Source: Varanus komodoensis
Lineage: Eukaryota; Chordata; Lepidosauria; Squamata; Varanidae
NCBI RefSeq assembly: GCF_004798865.1
Contig: NW_025336259.1
Coordinates: forward strand, 682,001 to 746,000
DNA length: 64,000 bases
Direction: 5' to 3'
Shown one piece after another: positions 27,401 through 40,561 of this stretch (its first letter is position 1; every line of letters starts with the position of its first letter). Both the position numbers and the translations under genes were made by a program. The notes under the pieces are model-generated. The model was given only the letters and a program-made list of their open reading frames with translations. It was not told the origin of the DNA and made no database searches.

Positions 27401-30400
27401 GAGGCACTGGAGATGCATGACTCTCTCCCAGTCTCTTCACCCTGCTTAAGAGACCAGGAGCGTCATGCCTTCTCCCGGCCATGCTGGTTTCCCCCTTTAA
27501 GGATAATGGGAAGGAAAACCCAGTTTTTAAGTGTCTCGTTCAGTCAAGCACAAGGAAAGGCAGCTGGCTCCTCTGCAGGGGTTGGACAGAACTCCAGATT
27601 TGCCAATTAATTGGGAAAGAGCCGGCTGGCGCTCCTGCAGGCGCTGGACGGAACGTCAGATTTGCCCATTCATCCGGAGTCATGTTTGATTTGTAACCAA
27701 AGCTTTTGCGGATGGCACCGACCCCAATTCATACAGAGGTGCCTGCTGTCTGAAAATTAAAATGACTGGGGATTCAGTCCCACGGAGGCCTTTCCTTCTG
27801 CCTCAACTCACACGGACTGCTCCGTGGGTTATGCCGTCCAAGAACAAAGAGTGCTTACCACTTCCACGACCATCTCCTGGCGTAAGAACCGCCGCAGTGG
27901 GGCCTGAAGCTGGAAAGACAGGAAATTGAGATTATAACCCTAATTTCCAAATTGCTACACTGCAACGAGACTAAATGCTCCCTAGAGATATTCTAATTGC
28001 ACGATTCGGTCCCTGCCAGTCACGTAGCCAAACCTGCCCGTGGCGGTTTCCCTAGTCCACTCTGTTTACGAAAGAAGGCTAGTCTTCACATTCACCCACC
28101 TCCATTACATTTTCCTTCGGCCCACCCAACATCGTAGGCTTGGGAAAGGGGGACACTTGGCTAGAGTAAGGCAGCTTCCCCATCTGCTCCTCTCCAGACG
28201 TGTTGGGGTGCCGAGGCTGTACTCCAACACGTCTGGGCCACCAGCTGGGGGGCGGCTGCAGTCGAGGGAGAGAAAGGCGAGCAGGGCCCCTCTGCCAGTG
28301 CTACTGGGTTCCTCTCCTGCCTCCAAGAACGTTCCAGCACTGAGAAAACCGACAGGAGCAAGCCGGTGGGCTGGAAGCCCAGTGCTGGGGGACAGCTTTG
28401 ACCATACCCTGGACTGACAGGAAGGCCAACCTGCGGGCCGATCTAGGATCAAGTCAAGCCAGAGCTCTCCTTGGAAGCAAAGCTGACCAAGCTGAGGCTG
28501 TTTCACCTGGTGCGCACCACGGGAAGGCAGGACTCCCTGGAGGAGAGCATGGTACGAGGGAAGCCGAAGGCGGGAGAAGACAAGGAAGACCGGCCCTGAA
28601 TTTAGAACAGCTAAGCAGGGAAGCCACGGACTGGGCATTTTGGAGGGTCACCGTAAGCTGGAGAGGACCAGAAGACACATCAAGATAAAGGAAGAGGGGG
28701 CGCCCCCTTCGCTTTGGGCTGCCAGCCGCTATTACAAAAACGTGGATCACTCTGAGTGCTTTGGCAGAAAGCACCACAGAAAGGCAGGAAGCAATTTAAT
28801 ACGAGCAACGGGCTTCCATTCCCCGGTCATGCAGCCTTTCCAGTATCGCGACTCTCGAGTCCTCCACGGGGCCGAGGCGCCCTGGAGCCCAGAGGGCAGG
28901 GCGTGTGCAGCGCCCCCCTCAAAGGACCGTCCTCCCTCCCTCCTCACATCCTCTCCTCTCCAGCAGAAAACAGTCCACGTGCTCCTTGGCACAACGACGG
29001 GCACGGGGGCACAATGCAGAATTCTCCTCCCAGCAGGTCCCGCTCAGAATTCTCCTTTGCCACAGTGATGAGGCACAACGGGTGCGTGTCTGGCACAGAA
29101 ATGTCCCACGCCTCCCAGATCTGCGGGACGGCGCACGATGGGAAGTGTAGTTCTCTCTCTGCGTGCACAGGCTTACATCTTGAGCTAGTCGGAAGTAAAG
29201 CACCCGGGTGGGAGGGGAATGCTACGCCCCGGCCCGTGCCGTGGATTTCCTGGGCGCAGCGGTTTGACCACTGTGTGGATAGAAAGCTGGGCTGCACGGA
29301 CTCTGCTCTGACGGGTAACACATCTTTTCGCAAATGCCTGCACGCACACACAGATGCTGACACGCACGCGCACGAAGCCGGGGACGCCCACTCTCCAGGG
29401 GCCTGGAAAGCACTTACGTCTTCCATCCCCTCGATATGGGATTCGATCTCTTGCACGATGCGGGCGTTCCTCTCCACCTCCTCAGCGCTCTTCATCCCTT
29501 TGTTGATCCTCTCGGCCACTTGCTTGATATACCGCTGGGCTTCGAGCAAGAAGGGGTGGTCGGGGTGGTCCTCGGGGGTGTGCTTCAGCAGGTCCTGGAG
29601 GGAGACAAAGCACGGTTTATGGCAGCGGCCCCAGAGGGGACGGCGGAGGCGAGGCTTTGAAGGTCTCTTTACACGAGGCTTTTGACCCGCTGTGTTAGCA
29701 GGGCTTCTGGATCCTTCCAGTGCTAAGACTGGCCTCTTTACTGGGGTTCTTTCCGTTTTTTCTGTCTCTGCCTTCCTATGTATTCCATTGCCCAACCTCA
29801 AGGTGGCGCTGTGCTATACCTGGGGCAATCTCCGGTTCATTCGGCCGTTCCTAGATGAAACGACACCTTCCCCTCTCCAGAAAAGGAAAAACGGGGGAAG
29901 GCCTGCGAAGTAGGGGAGAGGGCTCGGGGGACGGCGTGCGAGGCCGGCACTGGCCAAGCACCGCGAGAGAAGACTCACGGGCCTGGAGCAAATGCTTTAT
30001 GCTGTGACGCCCCCTAAGAGGGCCCCAAATATACCCCGACTCCAAATCATGCAGCAAACGCTGCCTGTGGCAATTACTCCAGCCCGGAGCTTTTACAATG
30101 GGAGGTGATCCCCTGAATTCCCCCACATTTAGTACTTGATTTATTGATAATCAACGGAACTCCACTATTTAGGTTGGTGGCTGGTTTGCAGGTGAAGCCA
30201 TATGAGGAGAGACTGAGGGAGCTGGGTCTCTTCAGCCTGGAGAGGAGGAGACTCAGAGGGGATCTGTTGGCGACATACAGGTACGTGAGGGGGTGTCACA
30301 CGGAGGTGGGTAGGGACCTGTTCTCCCCTGCAGAGGAAGGCAGGACGCACTCCAACAGAGCAAAGCTCAGGGAGCCAAGGCTCCATTTGGATGCCAGGAA

Positions 30401-33400
30401 GCACTTCCTGGCAGTCAGGACCCCGAAGGTGTGGAATGGGCTTCCACAGAGGTGGTTGGGGCCCCATCGGTGCGGGTGTTCAAGGATAGGCTGGACGTGC
30501 ACATGGTGGGCATGCCGTGAGCGGAGCCAGCTGGAGCCGGGGGTCAGACTAGATGGCCTGCGAGACCCCTTCTGACTCGCTCTGTCCAACCCACCGATAG
30601 AAGGCAGATCCACAAACACAGAAAGAATGCCAGCAGCCACACTAGCAATGAAGCAGCGATGAACTGCCAGGTTGCAGTTCATGCAAGAATTGCTTGCTAC
30701 AGCTTTGCCCGGACGGCCTTCTCCTGAGCACAAATGCGCCATCGCATATTTCGGTGCTCACATGCACACCTGGAGAATGCCCTGCATATGGGAAACTCGC
30801 ATGCTACGAAACATGGTCCAGCCTTTGCCCCAGAGTTCCATTTCTGTTCATGCCAGGACCATGTGGCATCACTGCATGGATGCCCACCCACACAGGCCGG
30901 GCAGCCTGTGAGCTGGAGCCCTCCCCCGCCGCCGAGCCTTGCAGAAGGCGTTGCTTTTTCTTAGCCGCGGAGTGCTTGCATGCACGAACCAGGACATGAA
31001 GTAAAACCAGTATTTCTCCTTTGCTGGGGGAGATCCATCCATCCACCCAATTTCTATACTGTCCCTTCGGCAAGAAAAGTCTCTCTGGGTGGTTCACACA
31101 TCTTGCGTATCAAAAATGCGCAGCCTGTCTTCTGGGCCTGAGTGGACGGCTTCTGGTGCGAGGCAGTGACGCCGTGGGGGAGCTCCCTTTAGGTACACAA
31201 GCGACTCCCTTGGCGAAAGTCTGTACACACCGAATGCCTTCCACATGTTTTGCACTGCAATTCCCACAATCCCAGGCCTCTGGCCGTGCTGGCTGGGAAT
31301 CATGGGCATTGCAGTCCAGCACATTCCCAGGGGCTTTCTTAGGTCTCTGGATGGCCTCTTCCTACATTCCTGGAGCAGAGTTGCGGCAGATGCTCCCTGG
31401 AACGGTCTGCGCACCAGGCGGATGCTGCATCACAGAGCTCGGCCAAGATGGTGCGGATTTTGGTGGCACGGTCCAATCCTGTGCACTGTGAAAAGCCTGC
31501 TTCCTGTCAGCCCCGGGAGGGCCCACACACCACTCTTGTGCTCAGCGCTGCCAGGGAAAGCAGGTGACCCAAGTTCTCTGGAAGCGGACAGAATGCCGCG
31601 CCCGGCAGCGGAGACGCCTGCATCTCTTCTCTCCCTGCCTCTCGGGCTATTCATCACGGGAAAAGCAAATAAAGGTGGCTGGTTAATTGGCCAGCAGAGC
31701 AGCTGAACCCCTGGATAATTGGTGGTAATTTAGTGCCAACTGGGTGGTAAGCCCATCCATCAGGGAGGGCTGCCAAGGATTCGGGGAGGGTGGGCTGCGG
31801 CCTGACAGGGCTGCTCGTGCATGTCAGCGGAACTGCAGCCATGGGGGTGCACGGAGGAGCTTCTTACGGGCTTGCGGTGTATGCACAAGGAATCCCCCAG
31901 TGCGCACGAGACCCTCCCAGGAGCCCTCCCGCCTGTCCTCTAAGGGATATGCCGCCCGTCCACTAAGGTTGTGGTATCCAAGAGGCATAAAATTGAAGTT
32001 CTTGATGAATGAGACGCAGCCTGTGATCCACAGAAGTTGCCGGAAGACACCAGACCAGTGGTCTACTGATCTGGCATTCTGCAGAGGTGTCCAGAACAGT
32101 TTCTCAGATTCCTAAATTGCAACACGAGTCCAAAAAGGTTGGACGGCTCTGCTCTAATTGTCAGAGACACTGGAGGAGGGCCAGAACAAAAACTGAAACC
32201 CTAGTGAGGAATGTTTGATGTAGGCCGAAAAACAGGGGAGGGAATGAGGGCATGCCCCGTCTCTTGGGTGGACGCTCTCGGATGAAGTTTCTTGCAGACT
32301 TGTAGGGCTGCAGCTGCTGGCCCCCAGGAGTGGAAATCCATCTTATGGGGAGACGTAACTGAAACTTCCCATGCTCACTCACTCAGCACAATACCAAATT
32401 CGTCAAATCAAACAAAAAGATAAGATAAATTGAATCAAGGCACTGCAAAAGTCCTCATAGGTCTTGTTCGGGCTGAGCTTAAGACACAAAAATAGTATAC
32501 TCATGCACAGGGAGTCCTGCGCTCATTCCGCTTGCCGACAATTAGCAAGAACAGCAAGGGCAGATCAAGAAACAGTCCCTGGGGGGAGCTTCTCATTCGA
32601 ATTAGCAAGCACCGTGTTGTGGGCCAACGTCTCTCTTCCCCACCCTCTCTCCTTTTCCCTTCCCAGCAGTTCACGATGATACCCTTCTAACTCCGAGCTT
32701 TATTATGTTATTAGCAAGACACACCTATCAAGTTAAGATCCCCTGCTTGTGAACATATTTCTTGCCTGTAACAGGCACTGACTCCAAACCAACTGTCCTC
32801 CCTTTCTCCCCCAAACAAACTTGGCTCCACCCTCAGGAAGGTTTGTGCTGCTTGAGGGCCAGACTGTGGGAACACTGGACATTACTTTAATCCCTACACC
32901 TTGCTAGAACCGAAGCACAATTCGGTTAGGGCAAGCACAGAGCTCTTGCATGGGCACCCAAGGCACTTTGGGTATGCAAAAGAGCACTGCAGAAAAGCAA
33001 CACAAGTGTGCATGCATGTGCAAACACATACGCTCGCCGCTTTGAAGTGAATTGCTCCTTTTGTGCCACCGTCCATGCTGCAAAAGCTGCCATGACGCCA
33101 GATTCCTGGGGCTGGAGAACTGCACAACCCGTGTTCGCCGGCCAACGCAGCCCGTGGGCCGCAGATTATGCACCCCTGCTCCAAAACCCAGACAATCTTT
33201 CTCGTCAAGGATGCACTGGAGGTGGTGGGAGGAAGCTGTCTGGGAAACTGGTTCCTTTCAACTCTACAGTTCTGATGGCAAGCGCACACAAAGCTCTCGC
33301 ATGCAGCCGGCTCATTGACGAAACACAACCCCACATGTCTTTAGCCGTTAGCGCTACTTTCCCATGCATGCCTGGCTAGGTGCTCAAGTCCTCCCGATTT

Positions 33401-36400
33401 CACAGGGACGTGTGTTTGAAGAGGTCGAAGACTGGACCGTCCAGATTCAGGACCAGCGGCTCGCGGCGTGGGCAGAGGAATGTTCCCCCCATCTTTTGCA
33501 AGCCTCACTCGGCAAAGAGTGTGGACAGAAACGAAGCAATGACGTCTCTTCTATTACCTTCCTGCTCCACTTGGGCTTTTGCAACCTTTGGACCGTGCAG
33601 GTCAAGGCTGCCGGTAAAAGTGTTCCCTCTCTCTTTGGCTATGCAGACTTCAGTGCTCCGGAGCAAGCAATGGCTCGGCTCTTTCCTGGAATCGGACCCA
33701 AGCATGTGAACTATCCAAGGAATGCAGCATGCTGGACTCGCAAGCTGTCACTGCAGCCCATGAGCCAGGATCCAGGCGGCAGAGCACTTGGGAGAGCTGA
33801 GCTGGAACGCCCCCCGCATCCCCAGAATGTCTCTTGCATGCCAAGCCTCACTGAAATGCGGGGGGCGGGGGGGGGGCTCTCAGAAACACACATCTTGCAT
33901 TTATTTCACTGGGGTTTGCTCAAGAGGCTTTCCTGGATGGTGACTGCCTTTGTTTCTTAAGCTGCAAGAATGTAAACATGGGCTCCCTGCAGGAAATATT
34001 TTCAAAGGTTCATTTAAATCAGCCCCACTTGCAATATCCACCCCGCTTGGGATCTCATTCCAGCCCTCTGGGTTTCTCCAGATGGCCATGCCCCCTTGCT
34101 GGGGCTCCGGCCCCTGCACCGATCCTGCTTGGCAGTGGGGGCGGGGGGGGGGGGGTCTCCTGGCTTTCTCTTCTAAAAGGCTGAAATCTCTCTTCAAAGG
34201 CCATTAGCAGCATGAAAATGATGCTAAAATATGCTGCTATTTTTTGACCCTGCACGTTACTTCAGTAACACAAGCCCTTCTCTGAAATGGAATTGGGCTT
34301 TTCAGCCAGAGCGGTGCATGTTCCGCAATTCTGTGACAGTTTAACTCTGTGCAGCGTGAGGAAGCCCTTCCTTTTCTCTGCCCCGGTTCTCCCCCCAATG
34401 AGCTTCATGGGAGGACCCCTTCAGGTTTTTAGCATTATGAGAAAGATAGCTCCCTTTCCACTTTCTCCATCATGCACACCTCCAAAATGTTTCGCCTCAC
34501 TCACTGTTTCCCTAAGCTAAGCGATTCCAGATGTTGCAGCACTTCCTCAAAGGGGACTTGCTTCATCGTTTTAGCTGCCCCTTTCTGCATTTTTTTCCAG
34601 TTCTACAATATCCTTTTTGGTGCAGTAACCAGTAAACAAAACTGTGTGGGGTATTCTAGGTGTGGTTGCCCCAAAGATTTCCACAAGGGGAGCATGATCT
34701 TGGCAATTTTATTTTCAGTTCCTTTCCGAATTATGGCCAGCGTGGAGTGGGCCTTTTTCACAGCAGCCACACGTGATTTTGACATTGCCATGGGGCTGTG
34801 AACCACACCGCCCAGATCAGCTTCCCGGTCAGTCCCTGCTGGCTCAGGTGACCTCAGCCAGACGCCGGAATGTTCTTGGCTGCAGTGACCGTCACTCTGG
34901 ACTTCCTCACTCTGACCTGCACCTGCTCTTTGATGCCCGTTCTCCGTGGGTGGAGAGATCCCTTTGGAGTGACTGAGAGCGAGATCTCTTTGGAGAGACT
35001 GGAGAGGTCTCTCTGGAGTGATTGAGAGATCTCTTTGGAGAGACTGGAGAGATCTCTTTGGAGCAACTGAGAGAGATCTCTTTGGAGAGACTGGAGAGAT
35101 CTCTTTGGAGCGACTGAGAGAGAGAGATCTCTTTGGAGCGACTGAGAGAGAGAGATCTCTTTGGAGCGACTGGAGAGATCTCTTTGGAGAGACTGGAGAG
35201 ATCCCTTTGGAGCGACTGAGAGAGAGATCTCTTTGGAGTGACTGAGAGAGAGATCTCTTTGGAGCGACTGAGAGAGAGATCTCTTTTGAGAGACTGGAGA
35301 GATCTCTTTGGAGCGACTGAGAGAGAGATCTCTTTTGAGAGATTGGAGAGATCTCTTTGGAGCGACTGAGAGAGAGATCTCTTTGGAGTGACTGAGAGAG
35401 AGATCTCTTTGGAGCGACAGAGAGAGAGATCTCTTTGGAGCGACTGAGAGAGAGATCTCTTTGGAGCAACTGAGAGAGAGATCTCTTTGGAGCAACTGAG
35501 AGAGAGATCTCTTTGGAGCGACTGGAAAGGCCTCACAATCGCTTTCTGTTCTAATCATCCTAAGAACCTTCCAACCACCAGGCGCCTTGGCCCCGCTCAC
35601 TTCCAGACCGTTTATGATCCTGCCTTCCCAACCGCCCCACGGAGATTACAGAGGGAGCCCCGGAGGAGGTCGCCTACTGAGTTTCACGGCTGTGTGGAGA
35701 CCGGAAGGCAGGTCTCCGCAGGGCGAGCGGAATATCCACTCCACCATCATGATTCCTTCCTCACGCAATGCATGCTCCACCCCTTCCCTCTCAGTGGAAC
35801 AGAAGCCATAGAACGACATCGGAGAAGTAACAAAATCATGGGAAAGGTGCCCCATGGTGAAGGCAGAAAAAATTCTGCCAGGGGCACTGGAGCTGAAGGT
35901 CTGTTTTCTGTCTAGATGGGCACCGGATTACGCCCTAAATCCTGTAACGATGGGTAGGGTGAAAGCGGCATACAAGCGCACAACCAGACCCAATCGAACG
36001 GAACCACTCTCCCACGGCTCGGACCCATTTTAGTGGCGCTTGCCATGAACAAGCGCTGTCCGGTCCACCCCGCTGGGCTCACCTTGACCAGAAGTTCGTA
36101 TCGCGGGATCCGCTGCACCGGCTTGATCATGAGGTCCGACAGGGCCTGCTTCTCCTTGTTTTCCCTCATGCTTTGCTGGAGAGAGAGAGAGAGAAGACCG
36201 CGACGTGAAGCCGGCCCTGCTCATGCTGGGGGAGCCGGGATTAAGCCCGGTCCGTGGTTCCCCCCGGAAGGAGGCCCCGCTGCGTGCAGAGCTGGCCCAG
36301 CCGTGGGGACGAACTCGCAACTGCCAGGCTGCGCAAATTTCCAGGGAGAGGGTCTTGGGGACGCAGCACTGGCTGCCGACACATTTGGGGGAGGGGGAGA

Positions 36401-39400
36401 GGTGACTTGGGCTGCAACGCTATGGCTCTCTCTTGGCTGGGGATAATGGGAGCTGCTCTGACAGATCTGGGGGGTCCCAGAGTGTGAACTGGCGAAGACG
36501 CCAGTTAGGAAAGGTACCCGTAAGCACAAGAGGATACCAACATAGTGGAAGACGAGAGTCAAATTAAATAATATATAAATGATTTATTTAATAAATAAAT
36601 GATTGATTGATTGATTGATTGATTGAAAGCTTTTATATCCTGCCCTTCACTATGTCTCAGGGCAGTATTTAATGATTTAATTAACTTCTCTTGCACTGTT
36701 GGTGCAGTAGGAAGGCTGGCAACATTGGAATTTGCCCGGAGGAGCAAAAACTTTGGCAAAATCTCGTGCAGACCGATGGACTCCTTCGGACCTGGGCCCT
36801 GCCGTTTACTGGAAAGCTCAGGCCAAGCGACCCCTTCCTCTTACAAGCCAGGAAGAAAGGAAGCCCCACCTCCAGAAACTTCATAAATGCCGGCCTTGCT
36901 TCCTTGGCGATCCTCACAGCGTCCTTGGCGTTGAGGAAATTGTCGATGTAGGCCGAGTAAATAGTCACCAAGATCTCCTTGGAAAACTAGACGAATGCGA
37001 GAAAGGCTTAAATGAGACTTGCAGTTCCAACGGCTGCCGTAACAAAGGAAACTGGAATTTGCCAAAAATCAAGAGCCCATGTCTAGGCCCTTGGAGATGG
37101 CAATTAAAAGCCGATTATGATTATGATTATTATTAGAACATTTCGATTAAGCCATTGTGTGTGCGTGCGCACGGATGCAGTCTATTCATATTTTTCAGTT
37201 TTTTCCTCCTTTCAGAACAGTTTTTTTACTCCCCTTTTGAAACAGAAAAACACATAAATACAACACATCACAACATTGATAATATAACATAGCAAAAACA
37301 CTATATTTAAAAAGGTAAATGATAAAGTGCCCCCACCACCCCGGAGACCAATACTACCACCACTTAATTCACATATTATAATAATAATTAATAATACATA
37401 ATATACTTCAATTATATCCATATCCCCTCCAGAAATTCATATAATCTCGATTAGGTTTACAGCCTTTGCCTTCTATCAGTACTGCGTTTACAAAATCTTC
37501 CCAAATTTCATTATATTTATTTGCTTTCATTAACCCATTTTTAAATTTTATTTCTGCCATCAGTTTATCATCAGCTTGGGAGTGCTCCTCGACCCGGAGC
37601 TTTCACTTGAAGCTCAGGTGACAGCAGCGGCGAGGAGCGCTTTCCTCCAGCTTCGGCTGATTCATCAACTGCGCCCCTACCTGGAGTACGACTGCCTGGC
37701 GATGGTGACACACGCACTGGTGACTTCCCGTCTTGACTTCTGTAACGCGCTCTACGTGGGGCTACCCTTGAAGACGGTCCGGATACTTCAATTGGTTCAG
37801 AATAGAGCTGCCAGGCTGCTGACGGGGACTGGACGTTATGTTCACATGACGCCAGTTCTCCGTCAGCTTCACTGGCTCCCCATTGAAGTCCGGGCCCAAT
37901 TCAAGGTGTTGGTAATGACCTATAAAGCCCTAAACGGCTTGGGTCCTGGTTACCTGAAGGAGCGCTTACACCCATATTTGCCCAGTCGCCCCCTGAGATC
38001 GGCGGGAGAGGCCCTTCTCCGGGAGCCCTCCGTGAGAGAAATTAGGAGGGTGGCTACTCGGAGAAGGGCTTTCTCAGTGGTGGCGCCTAAGTTATGGAAT
38101 GCGCTCCCCAGAGAGGTCCGCCTGGCGCCGTTGTTATTTATTTTTCGGCACCAGGCTAAGACCTTTTTATTTAAGCAACATTTTAAATGCTAAATACAAT
38201 TGAATTTTATCTGGCCAGGGCGGCTTATTTTATAATGTGTGTTTTAATTAAGATACTTTTATATGGATATTTTAACTGATTGTTTTATCTATGTTGTAAG
38301 CCGCCCCAAGGCTTCGGCGAATGGGGCGGCATAAAAATGTTTTAATAAATAATAAATAAATAAATAAATAAAAATTAATTACCATATTTCATTATACCAT
38401 TCCTACCTTTGCAAAACCCAATTCTGTTTCCAATATTTAACCATTGCTAGCCTAACTGCCATGATCAAACTTACAATCAATTCTTTCTTCGCTTCATTTA
38501 TATCTTTCAGAACAGTTTATACGAATAAAAACGGGGGTTTCCAATGCAAAGCTTTTTGAAAAACGCACACAGGGTATTAAGACAAAGATCCACAGTGCAA
38601 AACGAAATCAGCTTTGCACTGTATAAAACTAATTTGCCCTCTCCTGACTACATGCTTATCAAGGACAAAGTGGAGAGGACCATCAGGCTCCACCTCGGGC
38701 TCCTGGAAAGAAGGGAAAAAGCAGCAGTCACACGTAATTTATGCCTCTAAGCTTATGCGCAAGACGACACAATACGCACAGGTTTGGCTAGTCCATGCAC
38801 CATCCGGCCTCTCACTTCACCCTGGCCGCCCTGCCCACGCACGCAGCATCAGCCGGTCGTGGCTCCCTATTTGATGAGGCTTTGCTCTTTCAAGCTACCT
38901 GCACCCTCGCTGGGGGTCCGGGTGCAGCCCATTATTTATTGCTATTTATCAGTGACGTTTCCACACCGAACGACAGCTCTCTGGGGAACGCCACCCCGGG
39001 AGTTCTGCCTGTGCATTCCACCCTAAATTGGGCTCCCCGTTCCTTCTCCCCGTTGCAACAGGAGAGCGGAAGCGACATGCATGACCTCCCGGAGCCCTTC
39101 TTTAACTTCCCCTGCGCCCCCATTGCGAAGCTCTCTGGTTGCTAAAGACAACCGTTTCGGAGAGACTAACCATGCAACCGAATATAAGACTACTCAAAAG
39201 GATGTCTCCACCAAGGGGCTTATTGCCAGGTGAGTCCCCATAGCAGGTGTGGGGAATCGGTGAGCCACCGAGGTCCCTTGCTGCCCGCCCGCTTCTTTCC
39301 AAGACCCCTCCCCTCTTTTGGGCCCACCCCTTCTGCTGGCAAAAGGGCTCATCTCAGATCAGCAGCTTTGGGTTTACCCTCCAGGTAGGAGGAAAGGGCC

Positions 39401-40530
39401 GAGAAGCGGCTTGTCAGCTGCAAGAAACGGGGCAGATCACAGGCATGCACTTTCCCCTGGGGAGTGCCGAGAAAGAGGCCCTTCCCTCGGCGCTGGGCGG
39501 GAAAAAGGCTTCCGTAGCCGGTCAGCAGCCTGTACCTCCCAAGCTCTGCAGCTTCAAGAGGGCTGGGCACACGCTTCCCCAAACAGGGCTGCGACGAGCA
39601 CGACCTCCCCTGGTTTCGGTGCTCTGCTGATCCGTCCGGAAAAGATGGAGGACTAAGCCGTGTTGCGTCGGTCATTTATCCACTCAGGTGATCCATGGAC
39701 CTGTTTCAGCCACGGCCCAGAGCATCACTCCTTGCAATTAAACTGGTCTCCTTTGGAGAGGTGATGCCAGGGTGACTGAGACAGTATCTGCAAAGAACTC
39801 TGACCCCGTATTTATTTTATGCATTTATATCCTGCCTTTCTTCCTTTTGAGGAACTCAGAGAGGCTTACCTAATTTCCCCGCGCCTGCTCTCACCTGCAT
39901 CCTCACAACAACCCTGTGAGGTAGGTTGAGCTGAGAGTCTGGGACTGGGCCAAAGTCGCCCAGTGGGGGCCAGAACGCGGATCCCCCAGTCCAACACACT
40001 CACCCCTAGAATGGGGTGAGTGTGAAGCTCCGTCAGCTTCACTGGCTCCCCATTGAAGTCTGGGCCCAATTCAAGGTGTTGGTGATGACCTATAAAGCCC
40101 TAAACGGCTTGGGTCCTGGTTACCTGAAGGAGCACTTACGTCTGTATATGCCCGCCCGCCCCTTGAGATCAGCGGGAGAGGCCCTTCTCCGGGAACCCTC
40201 CATGAAGGACATTAGGAGGGTAAGTACTCGGAGAAGGGCTTTCTCAGCGGTGGCGCCCAATCTATGGAATGCGCTCCCCAGAGAGGTCCGCCTGGCGCCG
40301 TCGTTATTTGTTTTTCAGTGCCAGGCCAAGACCTTTTTATTTAATCAACATTTTAAATGCTAAATACAATTGAATTTTATCTGGCCAGGGCGGCTTATTT
40401 TATAATGTGTGTTTTAATTAAGATTATTTTATATGGATATTTTAACTTATCGTTTTATCTATGTTGTAAGCCGCCCCGAGGCTTCGGCGAATGGGGCGGC
40501 ATAAAAATGTTTAAATAAATAAATAAATAA

Positions 40531-40561
<31 letters not shown>

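Larger units (their letters stand above)
24110..27858 (-). other. ARHGEF17: ARHGEF17 intron between exons 7 and 8
   Basis: Apart from the (GGGGA)n run and tandem duplication noted, the stretch is GC-rich to about 25.7 kb and AT-richer after. No exon or recognised repeat elsewhere. Confidence 0.7.
29595..36082 (-). other. ARHGEF17: ARHGEF17 intron between exons 5 and 6
   Basis: Contains the CR1 at 30.2 kb, hAT-like fragment, CR1 fragment and minisatellite. Between 31.3 and 34.5 kb no exon or known repeat was recognised. Confidence 0.8.

Noticed and set aside
28756-29685. 309-codon plus-strand frame
   Set aside because: It reads antisense across exon 6; composition is not protein-like.
34854-35600. 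Long Ser/Leu-rich open frames on the minus strand (up to 288 codons)
   Set aside because: They are translations of the minisatellite in several frames at once; unit lengths and stops do not follow a protein.
37576-38193. 205-codon open frame that looks like a gene
   Set aside because: It is the C-terminal part of an L2-type LINE reverse-transcriptase ORF, followed by that element's 3' UTR and tail.
40016-40363. 115-codon open frame
   Set aside because: Same LINE family as above, 5'-truncated.
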